A stretch of DNA of 64,000 bases from Hymenoscyphus infarciens (lineage: Eukaryota; Ascomycota; Leotiomycetes; Helotiales; Helotiaceae): NCBI GenBank assembly GCA_001414345.1, contig LLCB01000103.1, positions 62,001 through 126,000 on the forward strand, read 5' to 3'. The translations under genes and the position numbers were made by a program. Below the pieces are notes generated by a model. The model did not search any database. It had not been told where the DNA came from and saw only the letters and a program-made list of their open reading frames with translations. Within the stretch, counting starts at the first letter, position 1, and each line of letters begins with the position of its first letter. Shown here in pieces: positions 13,100 to 24,876 of this stretch.

Positions 13100-14758
13100 T
13101 AGAGAATTAAAAGGCTACCTACTAAATTACTAAGACTAGACTAATAGGTCGAATCTAGGCTACTTAAATTATTATAGAATAAAGAGATTAAAGAGTTACT
13201 TATCTCTACTATTCTAATAATTATCTTAAGAGTTTTAACTATATTTATTATTACATCTCTTAAAGTTATTATTATTATACCTCTTAAAGTTGTTATTAAC
13301 TCTTCTATTATCTTGCTTCTATTCTATCTAATTCTCTTAGTCGCTCTTACTTAATCGACCTTTACTATACGATTTAGACTTCTTAAACTTTTTCTTTAGT
13401 AATTTATTCTCCTTATTAAGTATCTTAAATTTCTTATTTTAAATAGTCTAAGATACTTATATTATAGACTTTATAGTATATACCTTCTTTTTAAGAAATT
13501 CTAGTATATTACTAAATAGCTTTAGTATAATCGTAGAGCCTAGTATAGAGTTAAGTCTAGTATAAATTCTATATACTAAGTAGTCTTTATTAATAGACCT
13601 AGCTTTAACGTAGAGTAATTACTTCTTTACTATATATACCTAAAGAGAGTATTAGTCCTTAAATTTAAACTAAAATTCTTCCTTATTAGCTTAGACGAGT
13701 AGTATTAATACGTCCTTTTAAAACTATTTACTTATTTAGCTTCTAAGCTCGTTATAGTCTAAAAGTATTTAAGTCCTAGTATTTAATATAAGTCTATTAT
13801 ACTAAACCTAGACATTATCTATTAAGGCTTAGAGTATAAGGCTTAATATTATCTTCTTACTATAGATCTATATAAATCCCTTAACCTAGCTAAACTATAA
13901 AGTAACTAGTATCTTACTATTATATTTAATATCTCTTACCTTAAAATATAGTTAATATCGTTGTTAGTTATTAGAGTCTTATTACTTATATTTATAAAGG
14001 GATTTATAAGAGAATTAATAAGAAGATTAATAAGAGGTTCTAGGTAGAGATTTACTAGAATAAGAGTTCGCCTATTCTAGTCTAGGTTAGAAACAAGTAA
14101 GAAGTACTATAAATTTATCTTCTATAGCTAGGCTATCTAGCGATTTAAATAGTTATACTATATTAGCCTTAAGGTTATTTAAGAGGTCGTCTCTTAATAG
14201 GTTAAATACTAACTCTACGTTCTCTAGGTCCTCGTCTATAATAAGTAGTTAGAGGTTTATATACCTAGTAATATCCTTAGCTACCTTATTTACTATAAAA
14301 TCGATAATTATAGCGTCTCTCTATTAAAGCTACCTAGTATATAGTTCCTTAGGTTCTACTATTATAATAGGTCTACTACTTAAAAGTAGAGTTAGAAGCT
14401 TATTAATCTTATTAAAGAAGTCTAAATTAATAAACTCTTAATCTAATAAGAGAGGCTTTAATTAGTATAAAGTAAAAGCTATCTAAGGTATAGGATTAAA
14501 CGTAGCAGTAATGTCTACTAGTTTAAGAGCCTTAGAGTAAGCGTTAGAGCTAGGGATTAGGCTAGAGTAACTTAGAGTAGAGCTAGGAGAGGATAGTACT
14601 ATAGGCTCTTCTCTAATTATAGTAAAGTTTAAAATATCGTCTTTACTAATAATAGTTAAGTCTTTAAGAACACTAAAGGCTCTCTCTTCTTAATATTTAG
14701 TAATTATAATATCTAGATCGTTATTAAGATTCGCTCCTTCCTTATCTCTTCTAGACAT
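13100..14758 (-). pseudogene. gag: Gag relic of the gypsy element
   Basis: An ATG at 14758 (minus) opens a frame that runs MSRRDKEGANLNNDLD and continues with only RIP-type stops for well over 100 codons, rich in Ser, Leu and Pro. Near 13300-13250 the frame becomes Asn/Phe/Lys-Arg repeated (NNNFKRYNNNNF), then Gln/Pro-rich towards about 13100. This looks like the disordered tail of a Gag polyprotein. A zinc knuckle is not recoverable, as expected when TGY Cys codons become TAY. The leader between this start and the LTR at 15435 is about 676 nt. Confidence 0.6.
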
Positions 14759-15434
14759 TAGTCTCTAATATATAAGTACTCTAATCTCGTTAAGTCTACT
14801 AGAGCTTATAAAAACGAGACTAGAGGCTCTTAGAATATAAGAGTTAACTAGTATAATAGATATATCTTATAAATAGTATATATAAGGAGCTAATAGAGTC
14901 TATAAAGCTTATAGAGCTAAGGTACTTAATAAAGCTTTAAAAAGCTTAGAAAAGAGGTTTTTAAGTATAATAGATTGTTCTAATAGTATTAAGAATAGAG
15001 CTAATTCTATTAGAACTCTTAGAGTAGGCTCTTTTATATATCTACTATTCTTTTAGTATCTATCTTATTTGTTATAGTAGCTACTATATTCGTTAAGAAT
15101 TTTTTTAAGTTTAGGTTTTACTAGTACTTCTCCTTTCTAAGGCTTTCTTATATAAATTATAAGTAATATATATATATAGAGTAGAATAGGTATAAGAGAG
15201 ATGTCCTTTATCTTTCTTACTAATCTACTAGAGATCTAGAAGACGGTTATACTTATTACTAGATAGTGTATATACTAATAGCTAGATTCTAATTAAGTAT
15301 TTGAATTATAAGATTAGAAAGCGGATAAGAGAGAGAGAGGTGAGAGTTATAGGTTATAATATAGTTAGTAGAAGGTAGAGGCTTAATAATTTTAAAGGGA
15401 TTATATATAGTTTGAATTTAGAGTATTACTACTA

Positions 15435-15617
15435 TATAGTATAAGGGATAGATTATAGATTAGGAGCTTATAGCTAGGCCTAATAAAGTACGTAAAAGTA
15501 ATCTCTTATATAGTGTGGTAATAAACGTCTAAAGAGAGAAGGGGAGAGTGCGGAGCACTTATACTATCTACATCTGCAGGTCCGCCACTAGTGTGGTCAC
15601 GTGCCCTTCCCGCAACA
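15435..15617 (-). repeat. LTR of the gypsy element (5' LTR in element orientation)
   Basis: This is a 183 bp copy of the LTR at 1427-1609. The inner part (to about 15510) is RIP-converted, while the outer part keeps TG/CA-rich sequence ending CGCAACA. It is followed by the target duplication AGCTA (15618-15622). Confidence 0.93.
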
Positions 15618-15704
15618 AGCTACTAAATAGTGAGCAACAGCCCGATTTATATACACTCTGCTCAGCCTACAGCCAAAATAGTAGTTCAAAGAGAGAACAC
15701 TGCA

Positions 15705-18291
15705 ATGATCTATTCAGGGGACCCACCAACTTACCTTCCGGGTGAAAAAGAAAAGCTCACTCGACCTCCTATATAGATGATACCTGCGGATCCGAGAGAC
15801 AAGCCACACCCCGATTCTCGTGTAAATCATGCAGTATTCATCGCCATTGAGTACAATGTGAAGGTTGGATTTATTGGCAAAATTCACCCGGACAGTGAAC
15901 ATTACGTGGCAGATGCTTTTAACGAGATCCACCACTGGTCACAACCAGCCACTTATTACCCCTCCACGGCCAAACCAGATGATTTTAGTCTCTCTAAGAG
16001 CCCCCCGAATCACGAATCTGCGGGGACTTCAAACCTGCTACCCAACACGGCGGAGGATCTCAATAAATTCCCAGATCCTTCTACTACCAACAGCATATCT
16101 CAGCCACCCGAGCTCTCAGAAGCCACTGACATCGATAGTGATACCAGCACGTTTGACCGGTCCTCAATCCTCTCCTCCAGAACAGACATATCCCTCACGG
16201 GGAATTCTAGGTTAGGAGAACAACAAAAGACGCCCCAAAAGAACCCGATTGAAGATGGCGAAATGGATAACAGGTCTCTCCTTTCAGCTGAAGATGACAT
16301 CCATTCTCAATCAGCAAGGGTCGTGACAGCAGAAATTATTGCAGCAGAACATCAACTGGGATTGAAACTAGCGCACAACGAGGAGCTTAGACACTTGTTT
16401 GCAATTGGAATATCCGGACGCTTCAAGGATGAAAAGGTTGGGTTTGTTAAGAACATAAGGAGGTTGGTTAAGTGGCATTATATGGATCTTGCTGCGGCTG
16501 CACGAACAAACTTAGAAAACGCATCTGCTCGAAGTCACAGAGGCAGGATCAGAATCGCCCACCAAATCGCGGATATTATCTGCCCCAACGAGGAGGAAAA
16601 TCTCCAGCTCCAAGGTAGCTCTGTAGAAAATAGGGAGTACCTCAATGAGTGGCTCGAAGCAAATCCAGGGTTCGACCAAGGAGTTGTTGGGCGAGAAGCA
16701 ATTGAGCAAGGGCTAGGAACTGTAGTAGTCGAGCAAGGAGTGTCGAGGAAGCAATGCTTGCTGACAATTTCTTGGACAGCCCCAGTGACTCTAATAGCGA
16801 GGACGAAGAAGCCCCGCACAGCATCACTAAACTTGAGATGGCAGAAACATTCATGCTTGGCGGGGAATCATTTCAAAAACTGTCGACGAGGCTTCAGATG
16901 TGGTTGCTTCCCTTCTCTCTTTCTTCATTGAACCGCGTTCTTGTAACAAGTCCTTCCCATGACATATCAATCTCGAATAGCAACGACTATTCTGTCCCAA
17001 ACTTGTTTAAGATTTTGGTGGAAGGTATAACGGAAGACGACTGGCACTGGTGGCCTCTGCAGCCTAAAATGCGATTTTTAAAAAGGGACGAGACACGTAT
17101 AAGCTGGAAATGTGTAAGTAAAAGTGTTTATAACCCAATAATTTTTTTTGACAAGCTAACGTACCCAAAGCATTGCGGTACAAGTTTGTGGGCTGAGGTA
17201 ACAGACTCCCAAGCCGAACTTTATAAATCGGTGTTACAATCGCAACAAAGAACCAAGAAGCCTTCGGGAGAATATCATTTGTGTGCTACTAGACAACGCC
17301 AAACCCCCGGAACACCACTTTGGAGATGGATAAGGCAGATTGCTGGATTGAGAAGTCATTCAAACTCTGGATCGAACTCCTCGACCGCCGTTGTGGCGAG
17401 TGGAAATACAAACGCTTCCCATAGGCAAAGGAGTTCTCAGGGGCCACAACAAAACCAGAACCCAGGAAGCAATAGCGCAAAACTCACAACCCAGCTCCCG
17501 AAAAGCACGAACATAGGCACAATTTCTATCCAAAATCCCCCTGATGGAGTTGCTAAGCTCTTCGTATTATTTGGTGTAAAGGGACCCCAAATCACCCTCG
17601 AAATTGCTCAAATAGAGGTAACTGGGTATGACACATACGGGGGCAGTGATGAGGCCTTTTTAACTAGTATTAGAGGGCATTATCAAAAACTTCGAGGGTG
17701 GTTCAGGTACTGGCTTTCGATTTGGCAATCGAAACATTGTGATTTCGTTGAGGTATGATCCCCTTCGCTCAAAGTATGGGCTATTTACTAACTCCTCAGT
17801 TCCAAAGAATAAAATCCAAACGAGTTGTTTTCCGAAAAGAAGGTATTCCTGACAGAAAAGAACCTCTGTACGAATAAACTCTAAGACCACCAAATACCGA
17901 GCCCCCACCCATCATGCCACACGAATTTGAATTTGCCCTCCGTCCTCAGTGCAGCTCACAATGTTTATTTGCTCTGTTTCACGACTGCTGAGAAGAGTGG
18001 ATAGGATATGAATCACTTGAGCGTATTCCAAAACGTAAAGCTGAATTACTTATTGAATTGAATCAAAGGGAAACGGCCTGGGGTCTACAGGCTCATTATA
18101 AACCCCATGCTTTGATTGTGGTAATCTACCACGTCTTGATGTTTGTCGGCCCGTTCACATTCTGGGGGTGGTGGCAGAGTTCTCACCCCAATGACCTCCA
18201 GAATGCTTCTGTACCTTGGACTGTGGCGGCATCTTTGGTGGCTATATTTTGGAGTTCTTTTATTTTCATAGAAAAGGCTTCTAAAACTTGA
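15705..18291 (+). pseudogene. Fungal-specific membrane protein family gene, broken
   Basis: The pieces match a large family of uncharacterised ascomycete proteins. The amino-terminal half is charged and disordered (15777-16700). An acidic SNSEDEEAP stretch follows, then a Trp-Lys-Cys-His-Cys-Gly motif formed by splicing the 57 nt intron 17114-17170 (GTAAGT, GCTAAC branch). Next comes a 'DEAF..(I)R.HYQKLRGWFRYWLSIWQ' block, intron 17753-17799 (TTACTAAC branch), a 'PPPIMPHEFEF' block, and a carboxy-terminal two-helix segment (FWGWW, HPNDLQNASVP). Lesions are an in-frame TAG at 15774, a frameshift between 16703 and 16760, TAA at 17875-17877 and TGA at 17989-17991. Each stop could come from CAG, CAA or CGA. 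The family's function is unknown to me. The fit is by remembered family pattern, not by search. Confidence 0.65.
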
Positions 18292-18824
18292 TTCGTGGGC
18301 AGGGGTATATTTTGTATTAAATGGTCCTTGTTATCAATGTAGTCAACATATTATATTGTCCTTTTCCATAACCCTCGAACACAAACGGAAATATAGGTAA
18401 AATTTGAAAAAGTAAGGTTCCAACGAATGAACCAAGCCAAAGAAGTCAAGAACTTCTTTAGTTAAAGGTAATTTGAAATAGACCTCTGATTATAGATGCA
18501 AACCCACCTTTACTAAGATGCGTAACTTCGTTTGGTAACTGCTATTCTTCGATGTTTTCCAGCACACGAATTATAGATAGTGATTTTGGTCACTCTTGAG
18601 ATCCCGCTGCTTTCTAAAAGAATTAAATTGAAAAGAGGACTACGTCACTTATCGTTTAGGAGAAGTTATTAGCCGAGGATTTTAGGGGAAAATAAAAAAC
18701 CAGATGTCCATAGGTTCCGTAACTTCGTTTTCATTTATCAAATTAGGTGGAAACCAAAGAGTTCATGAACAACTTTGTTTTTACTATATGTACAATGCTT
18801 TAACTTCGTCTACCAATTCCCCCT
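18292..18824. other. Intergenic spacer, nothing recognised
   Basis: This spacer has moderately AT-rich but not RIP-like sequence between two convergent units. I see no open frame, repeat or RNA gene. Confidence 0.5.
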
Positions 18825-20178
18825 TCACTTCGCAGAATATGTAGAATCAATCTCTCCCCACTTAATCTGACTAAAAGTCACAACAGGATCCGGCTGCACC
18901 TGAACAATCACCTTAGGATCACCCTCAGTCGCATTGCATGGTCCAGTACTCCCACTATCAAGCCAATTCATAAACCCTCCACCATCCCACCAAACACTAA
19001 AAATGAGCACCATTCCTCGGCTAAGTGCACCTCCTATACCCTCAACTCCCCCAAGTGGAATGAACTTTCCCCCTCCTGGTCGAGAACAATATTCATTGTT
19101 TATTTCGTCGAATAAAGCAGTTCCGGTAATGTTTACGACTGCGTTTTGGATGACCTTTCCATCTTGCACATAGAGTCTTCGGATGGCTGTCATTTGTCCT
19201 GATGCATCGGCTGGGAATTGTGTTACGACTGTGAAAGGCCGAGTGGTGTCGACGGTGAGCTTGGGACCGTAGTAGTCTTTATTTCCGACACCGTATGGGT
19301 TGTAGGAGCATCCCCATTGATCACATACTCCGTCAAACGAGCATTCGGCTCCAGTACATCTGTAAAGTGAGGTTTGGTTGCAAGTATGTGGTGCAATTGA
19401 AGTGGCCATCTGCAGTTATATTAGCATCCTAAGGCTGGGGATTTTGAGGGGTTCAGTTACAGCATTCGCTTCCCAAATATCCATTTCGTTACAACAGGCA
19501 CCTTGAGCTCTAATATTTGCCTACGCAAATGATCAGCTTTTGCCATTCCTTTCGGGGAGCGGGATTAAGTACCTCTCCATTGACAAATGGATAGACATAG
19601 CATTGCGCATCACAATACCCCGACCCAATAGAAGCACCAGCAGTATTTATTTCAGACTTCCCACCATCTGCTTCCATCTCGGATAGATACAAAGCCCCAT
19701 TCATACCACATGGAAGTTTGCTGTTGTCCACATCGAAAGTAAACTCTCTTCCGGTAAGCTTCAGCATTTCGTAATTGACTCCCGCTTCATCGAGGAGATA
19801 AACCCGAGGCGAAACACTATTTCCATCCTTGAGTTGATTCAAGAATAGTGACCCACCCTCCGTTTTAACTCCATATTTGGTGTAATCTGAGATACCATCG
19901 ACAATACAATTCTGCGCACATGTTTTCTCGTCAGGGCAGACCGTGGTGTTTGGACCGCTTCCCCAGTTTCCACAATTCAAGCTTGGGGTGTCTTTCTGGT
20001 AAAGAGGGTGGGTGAGTTGATCGAGAACGATTTGTGAAGTTTTCGACACGCATCCGCCGGCTTTCGTGCATTCATAGGTGGTGAGTTTTGGGTGAACCTC
20101 TGGAGTCGTCGTGCTAAGGGTTTGAGACGCTGTTAAAGTCAAAAGTACCGACGAAAGAAAAATAATTGATGAAGCCAT
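18825..20178 (-). CDS. Glycoside hydrolase family 7 endoglucanase (EG I type), secreted
   Basis: The enzyme cleaves beta-1,4-glucan chains in cellulose outside the cell. Three exons (20178-19573, 19520-19461, 19409-18825) join in frame to 416 residues. The introns are 52 and 51 nt, with GT-AG ends and GCTGATC and GCTAATA branch-like sites. The signal peptide covers about residues 1-18. The GH7 active site NEMDIWEAN is encoded by the 60 nt middle exon, with nucleophile Glu214, Asp216 and acid/base Glu219 all present. The family blocks IAPHTCNQT, GAECSFDGVCD, DTTRPFTVVTQF, FSVWWD, MNWLDSG and GPCNATEGDP follow in order. The length suits a catalytic domain alone. There is no cellulose-binding module or linker at the carboxy end. 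It is open throughout, unlike its neighbours. One CCGGAG site (CreA-like consensus) lies about 110 bp upstream, weak as evidence for glucose repression. Confidence 0.93.
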
Positions 20179-20978
20179 GATTGCAATGGTGCAATACTGA
20201 AACTTTAGAAAGCGACAGAAAAAAAATTCGTATCCCTCTTGTACCTGAAATAAGATGGACCTACTACGTCGTCCAAGCCGGACATGCTTCCTCCGGACTG
20301 TAATTTTCTTTGCCTTTCCTACCTAAGAAATATTGCGGCCCGCAGTCCCCTTATCATCTCGTTAGGAACCAATGTTTATTAACTCACCCGGAAGTAAAGT
20401 GATGTTCAAAGGCTGAAGATTGGGGGAAAGGTCACTTTATGTGGGGTTCGCCGGGTTCATGGCGGGGCGGGAAGCGGGAGAATATATTATCCAGAATAGG
20501 ACATGGACAGGGGATAGTAAAGAACGGGAGTTCGATTGGTGGTAAGTTTCAGTCTGTCGTCTTGCTCTTTTGGTCTTGTTTGAATTTCTCTATACTTATA
20601 TATAATTATTATATATCTAAATTAAATTATATATATACTAAATATACTCTAAAGTAAGTTAAATCACTTTAGCTACTATAATTTAACGCTAATATAATAT
20701 AACTAGTCACTATTCTAAAATCATATTTACTTTTCTAACGTAGGCAACTAGTCTTATACTACTCTCTCTTATTAGTAACCTCTTGCTTTTAATAACCACC
20801 TCTTGCTCCGCTTCTACTACCTCCTCTCTCTACCTAAACCTCGCCCTTCTTGTTCTTCTTCTTCTTCTTCTTCTTCCAGAAATTCAGAAAGAAACTTCTC
20901 CCCGCCATCCTAATAACCACAGATTTAACCCTAAAAGTTTCAATACCAGGTTCAGCTCTAACTCTCAACGCCAAAGCT
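20179..20978. other. GH7 upstream region with an AT-rich fragment and a (TTC)n tract
   Basis: The GH7 promoter is expected in 20179-20450. From about 20580 to 20780 the sequence becomes very AT-rich with few CA/TG, suggesting a small RIP-affected repeat fragment. A (TTC)n simple repeat lies at about 20853-20876. The plus-strand frame at 20439-20657 runs into the AT-rich patch and is not credible. Confidence 0.45.
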
Positions 20979-21584
20979 TTAAGTCTTCAATTGTATTTTC
21001 TCTGACCCTTTCCGAGGCGCTTTGATCGGTGAGGTGGCAACTTCACGTATGCTAGACCGGCGACGGGGTGTTTGTGGCCTCAAAGGGCCGCTCTCACTCT
21101 CCTGGGTGACCTCACAAAAGTTATCCTCCATCTCCATATCCTCCCCTCTTTTCCCACACCCGCACCTCTCGCATTCATACTGCCCCATCAATCGAGGGAT
21201 ATCCCGATAACTCCTCAAATCAACCGACCGCCCACCACCAACCTGCTCAAGCCTCTCACTACTAAAGAAACTCAGAAGTTGAATAGCAATAGCCTTCAAA
21301 GTATACGCACTCGTCCATCCCTCATCCGTATTCAACATCGAAGCGCATATATACTCCCCAGAGCTATTTGGATGTTTGCTAGTAGAATCCATCTTGATTT
21401 TCGCCGCTTTGAGAGGGTAGTCGTGTGGAAACTTGACTGTCATGTGTATCTTGCCATATCCGTCAACGTCGAGGACCAAGCAGGCATTATTGAGACCCGA
21501 GTCTCTGATGTGGAGTGTAATGTTGGGGTAGGGGTATTGTTGAAGTTCGGCGATGTCGAGAAGAAGTCATTGACGGAGATTCAT
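20979..21584 (-). pseudogene. UBC-fold (ubiquitin-conjugating-like) gene, truncated and interrupted
   Basis: From an ATG at 21584 the frame reads MNLRQ, a TGA (21567-21569), then LLLDIAELQ and a complete E2-like core: KFPHDYPLKA, KHPNSSGEYICASML with a Cys at the usual catalytic position, and YTLKAIAIQLLSFFSSERLEQ. A Cys pair (CERCGCGK) and a basic, Ser/Pro-rich segment follow before a stop at 20979. Related fungal proteins that I recall continue for hundreds of residues, often into an F-box. Here the continuation runs into poly-Lys and AT-rich sequence, so the 3' part is lost. The TGA could be a CGA hit by C-to-T. The reading frame is otherwise open. Confidence 0.65.
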
Positions 21585-21667
21585 TCTCGAAGGGGAGTAT
21601 TTTGTTTTTCTGGCTAAGGGGTTTTGAGGTGCTGACCCCGCCTGAGAGTATAGGTCGGCCATCTTAG

Positions 21668-22575
21668 GGCCTGTTTAGCTTGTGTATATCTAGGATATAT
21701 ACTACTAAAAAACATAAGGTAATATATATATATATATACTAAGTCTATATAAACACTAGTACTTGGTATATATATTTAAAAGTAATATAAATCTCTTATA
21801 TAATCTTATAGATCTTATTATATATATAAAATAGAAGATATACTACTTAAAAAAGATTTAGACCTCTAGAGATATAAATCTTTAAATAGTAATTAACACC
21901 TTTATCTCTTAAATAATTGTAAATACCTAGAATATCTCTTAAATTACTTAAAAAGTAACTATTCTATCTCTTAAATAAGACCTCTTAAAAATAAAAGCAT
22001 TCTAGTTAGAAAAGAGAGATATTTAAGTTAGTTATTATTCACTATTTTTGCTATATTATACTACTTATTTTTTTAGTAAATTAAAGCTAGTATCTTAAGA
22101 TTATAACCTTTAATATATAGTATCTACTATAATATTAAGCTTTAAGAAATCGTCGATTACTTAGTAAGTAATAAAAGCTATAATCGAAAGAATTAAGAGT
22201 AATAGACTTAGCTAAAGCTCTTAAGAGTTAGTTTACATAGTCGTAAGTAGATAGTACGTAAGTAGGTTAATTTACTATATTTATTAATTTTTAGTATATT
22301 AGTATAAGGAAACTAATAAATAGAGAAAAAGTATAAACTAACTTAAATATCTCTCTTTTCTAACTAGAATACCTCTATTTTTAAGAGGTATTATTTAAGA
22401 GATAGAGTAGTTACTTTTTAAGTAATTTAAGAGATATTCTAGGTATTTACGATTATTTAGAGAATAAAAGTGTTAATTACTAATCTTTAAAAGTTCGTAT
22501 ATATCTCTTCTTACTTACTAATTTTATAGTACTAGGTTATAAACTTGAAATATATATACTACGAGCTAAACGATT
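21668..22575. mobile_element. Fold-back element with long inverted repeats, RIP-degraded
   Basis: An inverted repeat of about 200 bp is visible: 21865-22060 against the reverse complement of 22320-22506. They share, for example, ATACCTAGAATATCTCTTAA and AGTAACTA, separated by about 260 bp. The outer ends carry related terminal motifs, GTTTAGCTTGTG near 21674 and its inverse CGAGCTAAAC near 22553. The arms between terminus and core differ in length. The interior is AT-rich with no CpA/TpG. I could not define a target duplication, so the exact ends are uncertain. It could be a non-autonomous DNA transposon or the remnant of two inverted copies. Confidence 0.5.
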
Positions 22576-22916
22576 ACTTAATATAATTTATTAAGAAATA
22601 CTTAATAATATATACTAACTTATATAAGATTACTATTTAGAGTATCTCGTTAGATATCTATATTTATATTTAAATAACTTATATAAGCTAAATAGACTTT
22701 TATAGAAGTTTAAGTAAAAGACTATTCGCTTTATTTTAGTTAATAAGTCACGTCTACTAGAATAGAAGCTAATAGACAGTTATTAAAAATAGTATAAAGA
22801 ATGATTAGTAATATATCAACTTACTTAAAGCTAGAATATAATCTCTTATTAATAATAAGTAGTAGCTAGGTAAAGATTTCTAGTATTATCTTAGTTTCTT
22901 AGCTTTATAAAAGAAG

Positions 22917-23304
22917 TATAATACTATGAAATATATACGACTATTAAAGAGATATATAGAAGTGTCTTTAATAGAATAATATATATAGATACTAAGTACT
23001 AATATAAAAGAAAAAACCAAATTAGCTTCCTTTTATTCTAAATAGAAGTATCTATATATAAGAGATTAGATACTATTAAGATCTAATAATATTAATAACT
23101 AAGTACTACTTAATATAGCTAATACTAAATAATTAAAGCTAAAAAGCTAAATATATAATATCTAAATCTAATCTCTTCTATATATAAATAGTAGATATTA
23201 ATATCTTTAGTATCTTTAGTTATATAAGTATTAGTACGTACTCTCGGCGTATAAGTATTAGTAGTTTTATAAATACTAGTAATTTTGAATAGCGAGCTAT
23301 TATA
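22917..23304 (-). repeat. Left LTR of the 2.3 kb element
   Basis: It is a direct repeat of 24877-25238, preceded by AGAAG. It ends GCGAGCTATTATA, the same end as the right copy, and differs mainly by transitions plus one insertion of about 26 bp. Confidence 0.8.
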
Positions 23305-24876
23305 TCTCTCTCTCTTAAAAGAGACTTATTCTAAGTCTTTAATTAGTAGTTAGTATAGTATTAGAACGTCTAGAGTATTATTTATCTTATTTATTATAAG
23401 AAATATCACTTATCGCTTATTATTTATCTTTATAGTACTTAGTAGTTAAGATAGAGTTAGTAGATAGTAGTATTATTATCTACTAGATAAGAGGTCTTTA
23501 TTTACTATTATATATTATATAATAATAAATATAAATAGAAGAGAGGCTAATTATTAGCTATTAGATAGAAAGTAGTATATTACTATAGAGTTATTATGTT
23601 CTTACTATTATTATATATTATAATAGTAATTATTAAGTAATAAATAACAATTATAAAACGCTATTAATAGACGACTTCTCTCTATTTCTAACTTCTCTTC
23701 TTCTTTCTTTTCTATCTAAATAATATAAATAATATAAATAGTAAGAATATCTTCTAATTAGATATATTCTTATATACTAACTTACTTCTAGAATATATAA
23801 TATAATATATATATCTATATAAAAGTAAGTCTTCCTTCTCTTAATTAGACCTGATTTAAAGCTAAGATAATATAGTAAAATACTTCTTCTAACTCTTACT
23901 AGTACGCTTCTAGTTATCTACTAAGTCTACTATATAGAGTAGAATACTATATATATTCTAGTAAGTTTAATTCTAAATATTTCCTAAATCTATTCTAACT
24001 ATAATAGTTGCCTTAATTTATAGAGAAGGAGTTTACTACTTTATAGCTTAAGAAGAAGAAGAGAGAGATTAAGAAGATAATGTTTTCTAACTAAAAAAGA
24101 TCTAGTATAAGAGATAGTAAGAAAGAAGAGTTATTAGATTAGAAGAGAGTTAGAGTATATTCGTTACTTAATAGACGTCTATAGATAACTTCTATTATAG
24201 CCTCTAACTTAGTAATCCTATTCTAACTTCCTTAGTTTTTAGCTTCTATCTTAGTAATCTTATTCTTACTTTCTAGGTTTTTAGTCTCTATAGCTTAAAC
24301 TATATCTTATATCTTATCTATATTAGAGAAGTTCCTTTTATCTTTCTAGAATTAGAGAGCTAGGCCTTTTCTCTTATTATTATAAAATCTCTTATTCTTT
24401 AACGTTTAAGAGTAGGTTATAGACCTTTTAGATAAGAGTTAGCTTATATCTCTAATAATTAGCTTAATACTTAGTTATAGAGCTTAGAAGAGACCTAGAG
24501 TTACTTCTAGTTTAGATATATTAATATCTATATAAAAGAGTTAAAAGAGTAATTTAGAAGTCTTTTAGTAACTTATATAATATTAACTATCTAAATTATA
24601 TATAGTATTCTCTATATAAAGACAGTTATTAGAAACCTTAGAAACACTTAGTATATTCTATTTCTTTTAATATATTAAGAATATAATTTTACTAGCTATT
24701 TAATAAATACTAAACTTTAATATTACTAGCTATTTATAAGGTCTCTAGTATTATAGTTATTTAAGAGGTTATTTTAACTATATCTAATTCTACTCTAAAT
24801 AGAGTTAGTTATAATAAAGTCTTAAGTAAGATATTATAGTAGACTATCTCTAGTAAAGAGGAATTTAGTCTTTTTA

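Larger units (their letters stand above)
1427..15617 (-). mobile_element. Full-length 14.2 kb Ty3/gypsy LTR retrotransposon, heavily RIP-mutated
   Basis: The element is delimited by two 183 bp direct LTRs and flanked by the 5 bp target site duplication AGCTA (1422-1426 and 15618-15622), so both ends are firm. It reads on the minus strand: a purine-rich tract abuts the low-coordinate LTR, a gag start codon lies at 14758, and the order gag, reverse transcriptase, integrase runs towards lower coordinates. RT placed before integrase is the Ty3/gypsy order. CpA and TpG are almost absent inside and stop codons are frequent, so no intact protein remains. At 14.2 kb it is far longer than usual fungal gypsy elements (about 6-8 kb). 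The excess is an extra coding relic of about 6.4 kb between integrase and the 3' LTR. Confidence 0.93.

Noticed and set aside
16703..16931. Intron to reconcile the two frames of the gene at 15705-18291
   Set aside because: No GT-AG pair with a branch site of normal size joins the frames without losing conserved residues. A small indel is simpler.
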